64,000 nucleotides of DNA from CAWFGW01 sp963849955 (lineage in GTDB: Bacteria; Bacteroidota; Bacteroidia; Cytophagales; JAAEPT01). Both the position numbers and the translations under genes were made by a program. The DNA lies in contig CAWKJU010000001.1 in NCBI GenBank assembly GCA_963849955.1, positions 124,001 to 188,000 of the forward strand, written 5' to 3'. How positions within the stretch are numbered: the stretch's first letter is position 1; each line of letters begins with the position of its first letter. The notes below the pieces were generated by a model. The model ran no database searches. It worked only from the letters and a program-made list of their open reading frames with translations, and was not told the origin of the DNA. This document shows, piece after piece, positions 17,922 through 25,536 of this stretch.

Positions 17922-19568
17922 ATGAAAGATCCCCGGTTTCCCGAGCTTGGCCAAAAACAGATAAAAATTTTAAAAGAATTTGGAAATATTGAGTCGATAA
18001 AAGAAGAGAAAAAGCTCTTTAATGTCGGTGATTTGCTTTACGACTTTTTTGTGGTGTTAAAAGGGGAAGTGGATATTATTGATCCAACAAATAATGACTC
18101 CATACTGGTGACCCATAAAAAAAATGGATTTACAGGTGACAGTGGGATGTTGTCCAATCGGGGGTCACAATTTCATGCCATTGCGAAACCGGGCACTGTA
18201 GTGATTAAAATCAGTCCTTCGAAATTAAAAGAAGCAATTGCACAACATAGTGATATTAGTGACACCCTGCTGAATGCTTTTTTATTGAGACAGGAAACAG
18301 TGCTTACAGAGATAGTAGGGGGAATTAAATTAGTGGGTTCAGGTAATTCTAAAGAAACATACATCGTCCGGGATTTTATGGAGAAAAATCACATTTGGCA
18401 TAACTTCTTAAATATCGATGAGTCAGAAGAAGCAAAAACCTTATTAGAAACCTTTAACATTAAGGAAGAACAACTGCCTATAATTATCAATGAAGATGCA
18501 AATGTATGTACGAACATTACACTAGACAATGTAGCGCGTCATGCAGGGGTCTTAATGGATTTCGAAGATAAAGAATTTGATTTATTAATAGTTGGTGCTG
18601 GTCCGTCAGGTTTAGCGGCAAGTGTGTATGCTGCCTCAGAAGGGTTAAGTGTGGTAACAATTGAAAGCAATGCCCCAGGAGGTCAGGCGAGTAAAAGTTC
18701 AAAAATTGAAAATTATTTGGGTTTTCCAACGGGAATTTCAGGAACTGACTTAGCCAACAAAGCATATATTCAAGCACAAAAATTTGGGTGTAATATTTCT
18801 ATTCCTCATCGCGCTGAGTCAGTAGCGTACGATGGTGCCTCATTCACCTTATGTGCCTCCAATGGGAAAACCATCCGCTCAAAAACTATTATCACAGCCA
18901 CAGGGGCCAACTACAATCAACTACCTATTGATAACATAGAAGAATACGAAGGGAATGGCGTTTATTATTCCGCTACAGGGATGAATGCAGCCACCTGCAA
19001 GGATGAGTTGGTAGGTGTAGTCGGTGGTGGTAATTCCGCAGGGCAAGCTGCCATGTTTCTTTCTGAACACGCTAAAGAGGTTCATGTGATTTTACGCAGT
19101 GACGATATCCGATCAAAGATGAGTGATTATTTGGTGCAACGCATTCAGGCTTGTCCTACTATTTTTGTGCATCAAAATACCGAAGTAAAAGAATTACATG
19201 GTGAACATCATTTAGAATCCGTCACTTTAGAAAATGGGGATGGTACAACTGAAATCAAAAATATCAGTAACCTATTTACTTTTATAGGAGCACAACCCTG
19301 TACAGCGTGGTTGAAAGACGTGGTGCTTACCGATCAAAAAGGTTTTGTGTGTACTGGACCAGAAATACCCGAAAGTGAATTGTCTGCCTACACGGGCTCG
19401 CATAGTCGGAAACCACAAACATTGGAAACCAGTGTTCCTGGATTCTTTGCAGTGGGCGATGTACGAAAAGGATCAGTAAAACGGGTGGCTTCAGCGGTAG
19501 GAGAAGGCTCAATGGCGGTAAGTCAAGTGCATGTTTATTTAAGTGAATTATCAACTAAACTATATTAG
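17922..19568 (+). CDS. cNMP-binding/glutaredoxin-like/thioredoxin-reductase-like fusion flavoprotein
   Basis: A 548-residue cytoplasmic protein in three parts. These are a cyclic-nucleotide-binding-like domain (about 15-115), a small thioredoxin/glutaredoxin-like segment (about 140-210, with LPIIINEDANVCTN) and a thioredoxin-reductase-like pyridine-nucleotide oxidoreductase (about 218-548). FAD binding is shown by VGAGPSG (224-230) and AVGDVRKG near the C-terminus, and NADPH binding by VGGGNSAG (about 367-374). The redox-active CxxC that thioredoxin reductase has just before the NADPH motif is replaced by SATGMNAATC, leaving only Cys359. It therefore probably does not reduce thioredoxin in the usual way. 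It leads a same-strand run of redox and ergothioneine genes. Confidence 0.85.
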   Translation: MKDPRFPELGQKQIKILKEFGNIESIKEEKKLFNVGDLLYDFFVVLKGEVDIIDPTNNDSILVTHKKNGFTGDSGMLSNRGSQFHAIAKPGTVVIKISPSKLKEAIAQHSDISDTLLNAFLLRQETVLTEIVGGIKLVGSGNSKETYIVRDFMEKNHIWHNFLNIDESEEAKTLLETFNIKEEQLPIIINEDANVCTNITLDNVARHAGVLMDFEDKEFDLLIVGAGPSGLAASVYAASEGLSVVTIESNAPGGQASKSSKIENYLGFPTGISGTDLANKAYIQAQKFGCNISIPHRAESVAYDGASFTLCASNGKTIRSKTIITATGANYNQLPIDNIEEYEGNGVYYSATGMNAATCKDELVGVVGGGNSAGQAAMFLSEHAKEVHVILRSDDIRSKMSDYLVQRIQACPTIFVHQNTEVKELHGEHHLESVTLENGDGTTEIKNISNLFTFIGAQPCTAWLKDVVLTDQKGFVCTGPEIPESELSAYTGSHSRKPQTLETSVPGFFAVGDVRKGSVKRVASAVGEGSMAVSQVHVYLSELSTKLY

Positions 19569-19665
19569 TTATGGTGGTACTCCAACAAAAAAATTACAGG
19601 GAAAGGTATCGTTTTTGATGACCAGACGATTCATACAATTTTCCACATAAGTAAAACGAAGTGTT

Positions 19666-20376
19666 ATGGACAAAAAAGATTTCTCAACCCTAAAGGCAGT
19701 ATATGTGAACTGTACCTTGAAAAAATCCCCTGAAACAAGTAATACTGCTGGTTTGATGCAAGTCTCTCAAGACATTATGAAAAAAGAAGGGGTTGAGGTA
19801 AAAGAAATCCGATTAGTAGATTTTGAAGTAGCCCCTGGAATTTATCCAGATATGACAGAACACGGTTGGAAAAAAGATGTGTGGCCAGAATTATTTAAAA
19901 CAATTATTGCCGCTGACATCTTAATCATAGGTACACCCATTTGGTTAGGTGAAAAATCATCGGAGGCTCACAAATTAATTGAGCGCTTGTATAGTATGAG
20001 TGCAGAAACGAACGAGCAAGGACAATACATTTATTATGGCAAAGTGGGCGGCTGTGTCATTACAGGAAATGAAGATGGAATAAAACATTGTGCCATGGGC
20101 ATTCTCTATTCGCTACAACATATCGGCTACTCTATACCTCCTCAGGCGGATAGTGGTTGGATTGGTGAGGTAGGTCCTGGGCCAAGTTATTTGGATGATG
20201 GATCTGGGGGTAAAGAGAATGACTTTACTAACCGAAACACAACATTTATGACTTACAATTTATTGCATCTTGCTAAAATGCTTCAAGAATACGGTGGTTA
20301 TCCTGCTTATGGTAATTCGAGAGAAAAGTGGGATGATGGTGCTCGTTGGGGCTTTACTAATCCTGAATACCGATAA
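19666..20376 (+). CDS. Flavodoxin-like/NADPH-dependent FMN reductase family protein
   Basis: A 236-residue flavoprotein with a Rossmann-like flavodoxin fold. The N-terminal strand and phosphate loop read AVYVNCTLKKSPETSNT (about 11-27), and the ring-contact loop reads IIGTPIWLGEKSS (about 86-98), as in WrbA/FMN-reductase relatives. The physiological electron acceptor is not evident. It lies 97 bases after the cNMP/TrxR-like gene and 36 bases before egtB, all on one strand, so an electron-transfer role in the same unit is plausible. Confidence 0.75.
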   Translation: MDKKDFSTLKAVYVNCTLKKSPETSNTAGLMQVSQDIMKKEGVEVKEIRLVDFEVAPGIYPDMTEHGWKKDVWPELFKTIIAADILIIGTPIWLGEKSSEAHKLIERLYSMSAETNEQGQYIYYGKVGGCVITGNEDGIKHCAMGILYSLQHIGYSIPPQADSGWIGEVGPGPSYLDDGSGGKENDFTNRNTTFMTYNLLHLAKMLQEYGGYPAYGNSREKWDDGARWGFTNPEYR

Positions 20377-20412
20377 CTAGTGGTTAAAGAATAAAAAAGT
20401 TTTCGAATAGAC

Positions 20413-21561
20413 ATGACACCCCTTTTAGAACAATACACCACAGTTCGCGCACATTCAGAGCAATTGTGTAAAAATTTATCAGCAGAAGATTGTGTACCGC
20501 AAGCAGTTGACTTTGCAAGCCCACCAAAATGGCACTTAGCACACACATCCTGGTTTTTTGAGGAAATGATTTTGACAAAATTCTTGTCGAGTTATCAGGT
20601 GTATGATTCTAACTATGGTTTTTTATTTAACAGTTACTACAATGCTGTAGGTGATCGGTTGGCACGTTCACAACGCGGTTTGATCACGCGACCTTCAGTT
20701 GATGAGGTGTGTGCGTACAGAAAGCATGTGGATAATCAAATGGAAGCTTTGTTAAAAATACCTGTCAATGATGAAATACATGAATTAGTAATTCTAGGTC
20801 TCAACCATGAGCAACAGCATCAGGAACTATTAATTACTGATTTAAAATACACTTTTTCCTTAAACCCGCTTCACCCCCAGTACTGTGAATCAGCTTGGGT
20901 AAATAGCTATAACAACGATGATGGCTGGCAAACCATTGAAGAAGGCGTTTATTCCATAGGATATACAGGTGAAGGTTTTTGTTTCGATAATGAACTAGGT
21001 CAGCATAAGGTTTATCTGGAAAAATTTGAGATCGCAAACGGATTAGTTACGAATGGTGATATTATAGATTTTATTGAAAATGGAGGTTATACTAACTCTG
21101 CTTTTTGGTTGGATGAAGGTTGGTCATGGGTGTGCACCAACCAAGTATCAAAACCACTTTATTGGTACAAGGTAGAAGAGGAATGGTTCCATTACACCTT
21201 AGCAGGACTTCAAAAAATTGATACGAAAGCTATTGCTTCCCATTTGTCGTTTTATGAAGCCTCAGCTTATGCCAATTATAGCGGAATGCGATTACCCACC
21301 GAGTTTGAGTGGGAAATTGCCTCAGAAAAAATTAACTGGGGGCAACGGTGGGAGTGGACAAATTCTGCCTATTTACCCTACCCACGTTTTGCAATTAAAG
21401 AAGGTGCAGTGGGTGAGTACAATGGTAAATTCATGATTAACCAGATGGTTTTACGAGGTAGTTCGGTAGCTACTTCCAAAGGACATGCAAGAAAAACTTA
21501 CCGCAATTTTTTTCACCCACAGATGCAATGGCAATTTTCAGGAATAAGACTAGTAAAATAA
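20413..21561 (+). CDS. egtB: Ergothioneine sulfoxide synthase EgtB
   Basis: A 382-residue non-heme iron enzyme that joins hercynine to a thiol donor using oxygen. The N-terminal DinB_2 domain provides the iron ligands: His44 in KWHLAHTSWFFEE and His132/His136 in NHEQQHQELL. The C-terminal formylglycine-enzyme-like domain (about 170-382) contains YSIGYTGEGFCFDNELG, GMRLPTEFEWE and the terminal FSGIRLVK. Whether the donor is cysteine or gamma-glutamylcysteine is not clear, but no egtA or egtC gene is nearby, which favours direct use of cysteine. One base separates it from egtD. Confidence 0.93.
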   Translation: MTPLLEQYTTVRAHSEQLCKNLSAEDCVPQAVDFASPPKWHLAHTSWFFEEMILTKFLSSYQVYDSNYGFLFNSYYNAVGDRLARSQRGLITRPSVDEVCAYRKHVDNQMEALLKIPVNDEIHELVILGLNHEQQHQELLITDLKYTFSLNPLHPQYCESAWVNSYNNDDGWQTIEEGVYSIGYTGEGFCFDNELGQHKVYLEKFEIANGLVTNGDIIDFIENGGYTNSAFWLDEGWSWVCTNQVSKPLYWYKVEEEWFHYTLAGLQKIDTKAIASHLSFYEASAYANYSGMRLPTEFEWEIASEKINWGQRWEWTNSAYLPYPRFAIKEGAVGEYNGKFMINQMVLRGSSVATSKGHARKTYRNFFHPQMQWQFSGIRLVK

Positions 21562-21562
21562 C

Positions 21563-22510
21563 ATGAATAACGAGTTTTCTAAAGATGTAGACAAAGGATT
21601 GAGTAGTTCACCCAAATTTCTTTCTTCTAAGTACTTCTACGATAAAATAGGTGATGAACTGTTTGTTCAAATTATGAATATGCCCGAGTATTACCTCACT
21701 AAGGCAGAGCATGAAATATTTAAACATCAAAGTGATCAAATCATCAAAAAACTTCAGCTTAAAAAAAACACTTACTTTGAGTTAATTGAATTAGGTGCTG
21801 GTGATGGCACAAAAACAAAAGAGCTGCTGAAAAAACTGATAGAACAAAATTATCAATTTGACTATATACCAATTGACATTTCAAAGCATGCATTAGAAGG
21901 ACTTGAAAACTCCCTTTCAGAAGAGCTGCCGCACGTATCTGTCAAGCCTCAACAGGGTGATTATTTTGGGGTATTGGGAGAAATTAAGGCATCACCTCAC
22001 CCTAAAGTTATTTTGTTTTTAGGTTCTAATTTAGGCAATTTATTGGATCGCGAAGCCAATGAATTTATGACGCGGCTGGCTGCTAATTTAAATGTGGGAG
22101 ATAAGGTGTTATTGGGAGTTGATGCTATTAAATCTGCAGAGGTGGTGTTGCCAGCTTACAATGACAAAAATAAAATCACGGCAAAATTTAATTTAAATTT
22201 ATTAGCTAGAATTAATCGTGAGTTAGGAGCTGATTTTGACGTTAAATACTTCGAACATCAACCGGAATATACTGAGGAAGAAGGCGTAGCTAGGAGTTAT
22301 TTAGTAAGTAAAAAAACACAATCTGTGAGAATAAAGAGTATCAATAAGATCATCGAATTTTCAGAGGGGGAGCGCATTCACACGGAAATTTCAAGAAAGT
22401 ATAATGAGGCAGTAATTTCAGAAATTCTTAATCATACGGCTTTAGAGGTTATAGACCAATTAACAGACTCAAGAAACTATTTCACTGATTTCATATTAGA
22501 TAAAAAGTAA
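21563..22510 (+). CDS. egtD: L-histidine N-alpha-methyltransferase EgtD
   Basis: A 315-residue SAM-dependent enzyme that trimethylates histidine to hercynine, close to the 321 residues of mycobacterial EgtD. Landmarks are YYLTKAEHEIF (about 38-48), the SAM loop ELGAGDGTKTKELL (about 73-86) and LFLGSNLGNL (about 152-161). It starts one base after egtB and ends 13 bases before the racemase-like gene, a tightly packed operon. Confidence 0.95.
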   Translation: MNNEFSKDVDKGLSSSPKFLSSKYFYDKIGDELFVQIMNMPEYYLTKAEHEIFKHQSDQIIKKLQLKKNTYFELIELGAGDGTKTKELLKKLIEQNYQFDYIPIDISKHALEGLENSLSEELPHVSVKPQQGDYFGVLGEIKASPHPKVILFLGSNLGNLLDREANEFMTRLAANLNVGDKVLLGVDAIKSAEVVLPAYNDKNKITAKFNLNLLARINRELGADFDVKYFEHQPEYTEEEGVARSYLVSKKTQSVRIKSINKIIEFSEGERIHTEISRKYNEAVISEILNHTALEVIDQLTDSRNYFTDFILDKK

Positions 22511-22523
22511 TTACACACTGTTA

Positions 22524-23192
22524 ATGAAAAAACAAAAGTTAGGTATTTTAGGATTGGGTAATCGATCAACCTTGTTTTATATCAATGAATTGAATAAACG
22601 ATATAATAAATGCCATGCAGAGTTTAGCACATTTCCTTTTTTACTTTATAACACCGATTTCTCTTTACTCAACCCTTTTTTACCTAACAATTTTGAAAAG
22701 TTGGTTCCGCAACTGACAATATATTTAGAGGAACTGCATGACTTGGGAGTTACACAACTACTAATCCCCAATATTACACTTCACGAAACGTTAGACAGAA
22801 TTGATTGTAGACTCTCTGTTATACATGCCGTTGACAGCACCATTGAAGCGATGAAAAAGATTGGGAAAACAGAAGCAGTTGTGTTTGGATCCAAATACAC
22901 TATGCAATCCATGTATTTGAAAAATAAATTTTCAGAACAAGGGATTCGATTAATAAGTCCAGCTGAAGATGATATGACTTTAATCGACCAAATGCGGAAA
23001 AAAGTATACGATGAGGAAGAAAATAAAGCAGTACTGGAGCAATATAACGCTCTTTTAAAAATGTATACTTTCAAAACTTCAGTAGTCTTGGCCTGTACAG
23101 AACTTTCAGTTATTAATAATAATACTAATTCGCGGGTTCTTGATATGGCTTTAAACCAAATTAATGATGCCATCGTGTATGAAAGGTTTTGA
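22524..23192 (+). CDS. Aspartate/glutamate-racemase-like protein lacking the N-terminal catalytic Cys
   Basis: A 222-residue protein of the Asp/Glu/hydantoin racemase superfamily, starting KLGILGLGNRSTLFYINEL. Racemases of this family use two cysteines on opposite sides of the substrate. The first lies in a PCNTxH-type motif, which here reads IPNITLH (81-87), so Cys is replaced by Asn83. The second is kept as Cys191 in LACTELSVI. The protein may be a one-cysteine enzyme of altered specificity, as in some L-specific racemases and the related decarboxylases, or it may have another role. Its position right after egtD suggests a link to ergothioneine or to amino-acid substrates of that pathway. 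Confidence 0.8.
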   Translation: MKKQKLGILGLGNRSTLFYINELNKRYNKCHAEFSTFPFLLYNTDFSLLNPFLPNNFEKLVPQLTIYLEELHDLGVTQLLIPNITLHETLDRIDCRLSVIHAVDSTIEAMKKIGKTEAVVFGSKYTMQSMYLKNKFSEQGIRLISPAEDDMTLIDQMRKKVYDEEENKAVLEQYNALLKMYTFKTSVVLACTELSVINNNTNSRVLDMALNQINDAIVYERF

Positions 23193-23454
23193 TTATTGGC
23201 TAGACATCAATAAACTGGTTTTAAAAAGCGAAAATATGGTCGCCTCAAAAAAAATTAGAACGAATTGGCTTTCTTGTTCTACTAAATCAACTATAAATTG
23301 AAAACTAATAAATTTTTTTGAGTACAAATCTGTATGTTTCTGTAAATTATAGTGTTCTAGTATTTTTTAGTTATGTTAATAAATCAATATCTATTTGTTT
23401 AATACACATTAAGGTGTGATTTTTATGAAAATATTCACTAAAACAAATACGACT

Positions 23455-24279
23455 ATGAAAAAACTATTACTTGCTGCAGCTTTGGTTGCAACTTCTATCT
23501 CTGCAAACGCACAGAATTACACCATTTATGATGGTGCTAACCCTTCCGAATCTTTTATAAATAGCATTTACGACTTCGATGGGATCACTGCTTCACTGGA
23601 CACCGTAACAACTTCACCAGCCTTACAAACAGTAATTTCAGCAACGGGAACAACTGCTGGTTATTATATTGGTGGAATTGGTGCTGCAAAATTTACTGAC
23701 GTAGATGTAAAAGCTACCATTGCAGATTATACAGGTACCGTTTCTAATACAGAGGTGATGTATAATGTTTTAACTGACACTACTGTGTTAAAAATCAAAT
23801 TCCAATTCAAATCTGGAGCAAAAACATTTGGTTACGAAGCAGACTTAGGTGGAGCGGTAGCAGTACCAACTGATTTCAGTTTTGCTATGAGCGAGGTAAA
23901 GGAAGTTATTGGTGATGATCCAACAGGTGATGTAATCACTGATGAAGAGTTATTAGCAATAGATGAGTTCCAGTGGGTAGTTATTTGTACTGCTAATGAT
24001 GGTGTATGTGGAGCAAACCTGACTATCAATAACGTTCTTTTCACTTCACTTACAGTAGGTTTAAGCACTGATCAAGTAGCTACAATTACTTCTTTCCCAA
24101 ATCCAGCTACTGACGTGGTAACATTCTCTCAAGAATTATCGAACGTATCTGTATTTGATATGAAAGGAAATGTAATAGCTACTTTCTCTAACACTAAGTC
24201 TATTAATGTATCTAATTACCAAGCTGGTTTATATTATATCAGTTCTACAGAGTACACTACTAAAGTGGTTGTTAAATAA
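23455..24279 (+). CDS. Small T9SS type A secreted protein, function unknown
   Basis: A 274-residue protein. The ATG at 23455 gives a textbook signal peptide (MKKLLLAAALVATSISANAQ); upstream in-frame starts at 23416 (GTG) and 23425 add a poorly supported extension. The mature body (about 22-200) is rich in Thr, Asp and Val and predicted beta, with no domain I recognise. The C-terminal type A sorting domain (about 205-274) has SFPNPATDVV and ends KVVVK. It stands alone, flanked by a 262-base AT-rich gap upstream and a very strong terminator downstream, which suggests an independent and possibly highly expressed gene. Confidence 0.8.
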   Translation: MKKLLLAAALVATSISANAQNYTIYDGANPSESFINSIYDFDGITASLDTVTTSPALQTVISATGTTAGYYIGGIGAAKFTDVDVKATIADYTGTVSNTEVMYNVLTDTTVLKIKFQFKSGAKTFGYEADLGGAVAVPTDFSFAMSEVKEVIGDDPTGDVITDEELLAIDEFQWVVICTANDGVCGANLTINNVLFTSLTVGLSTDQVATITSFPNPATDVVTFSQELSNVSVFDMKGNVIATFSNTKSINVSNYQAGLYYISSTEYTTKVVVK

Positions 24280-24301
24280 CTCAACACGAACAATTTTCTA
24301 T

Positions 24302-24341
24302 AAAAAAAGAGGGTGATTTTTTAAATCACCCTCTTTTTTTA
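24302..24341. terminator. Strong bidirectional terminator
   Basis: The perfect 12-bp stem AGAGGGTGATTT/AAATCACCCTCT has a 3-base loop, with an A run before it and a T run after it. It can terminate transcription in both directions and follows the secreted-protein gene. Confidence 0.92.
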
Positions 24342-24542
24342 TTTTTATTTCTTTGAAAATACCAATTCAATATGGACTTTGAGTAAATAAGAAACTAAGA
24401 ATATAAGATTCATTTAAATGAATTTTATGAGGTTTTAGTCTAATTTTTTATTACTTTTTTATTCTGATAAATAATCTTTGCAGGTTTGAAAAAATGTTTT
24501 TCAATTCATATAACTTGCATGAAATTTTAACGCTAAAAGGAT

Positions 24543-25403
24543 ATGAAAACGAACAGTATTATTATTGCAATTATGCTCTTAACATTGGCATCTTGTGTTT
24601 CGAAAAAGAAATACCAAGAGGCGGTAGATAAACAACAACAAAGCGAACAGGAAATGGCCAAGCTAGCTGCGCAAGTAAGTGATTGCGGTCAAAAAGATGC
24701 TGCTAATAGTACTAAAATAAAAGGTCTGGAAGATCAAGTTGCTTTACTTAAAGAAACTAATCAAGGTTTGATGACTAATGTTGGAAACTTAATGACCTTA
24801 TCCCAAAAAGGTGCAGAAACATTAGAGAAATCATTGGAGACAATGAAAGAAAAAGACATGCGGATTAAGGATTTGAGCCAGGCAATGTCGAGAAAAGATT
24901 CGGCTACCTTAGCTTTAGTAACAAGCATAAAAGGAGTATTAGGTAATTTAGATGATGAAGATATTCAAGTAAATGTGGAAAAAGGAGTTGTTTATGTTTC
25001 GATCTCTGATAAGTTATTGTTTCAAAGTGGAAGTTACACGATTACTGGACGGGCAAAAGAAGTGCTAGGTAAAGTAGCTAAGGTAGTTAACAACAAACCT
25101 GAATTTGAAATTATGGTGGAGGGTCACACGGATAATGTTCCTTTATCAAACAAAGGTGTGTTAGAAGATAACTGGGACTTAAGTGTAAAGCGAGCAACTT
25201 CGGTAGTTCGAGTTTTACAAAACGATTTTAAAGTTAAACCGGAAAGAATGGTAGCGGCTGGAAGAAGTTATTACATTCCGTTAGAGAGTAATGATTCGGC
25301 AGCTGGAAAAGCAAAAAATAGAAGAACCCGCATTGTGTTATTGCCTAAGTTAGACCAGTTTTACAAAATGTTGGATGAAGGCATGAAAGCACAGCAGAAA
25401 TAA
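24543..25403 (+). CDS. OmpA-family lipoprotein with coiled coil
   Basis: A 286-residue envelope lipoprotein with lipobox LASC (Cys about 18). A coiled-coil region (about 20-125) is rich in Lys, Glu and Gln. A C-terminal OmpA/MotB-like peptidoglycan-binding domain (about 150-275) contains MVEGHTDNVPLSNKG and RRTRIVLLPKL. It probably spans from an outer-membrane lipid anchor to the cell wall. It is monocistronic, bounded by the terminator upstream and a long hairpin downstream. Confidence 0.87.
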   Translation: MKTNSIIIAIMLLTLASCVSKKKYQEAVDKQQQSEQEMAKLAAQVSDCGQKDAANSTKIKGLEDQVALLKETNQGLMTNVGNLMTLSQKGAETLEKSLETMKEKDMRIKDLSQAMSRKDSATLALVTSIKGVLGNLDDEDIQVNVEKGVVYVSISDKLLFQSGSYTITGRAKEVLGKVAKVVNNKPEFEIMVEGHTDNVPLSNKGVLEDNWDLSVKRATSVVRVLQNDFKVKPERMVAAGRSYYIPLESNDSAAGKAKNRRTRIVLLPKLDQFYKMLDEGMKAQQK

Positions 25404-25428
25404 TAAACTGTAAGTTTTTCATCGTTAG

Positions 25429-25506
25429 GAGAGCTGTCTTTAAGGTGTTTATACAACAGTCAATCGAAAGTTGATTATGTTGTTACCTTAAAGACAGCTC
25501 TTTTTG
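25429..25506 (+). terminator. Long stem terminator with nested stem
   Basis: A perfect 16-bp stem, GAGCTGTCTTTAAGGT (25431-25446) with ACCTTAAAGACAGCTC (25485-25500), encloses a smaller ACAACA/TGTTGT-TCAA/TTGA stem. It ends in TTTTTG, as expected for a terminator of the OmpA gene. The arms are unusually long. Confidence 0.75.
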
Positions 25507-25536
25507 TTATCTTGGAAATAGCTGAAAATTTCACCT

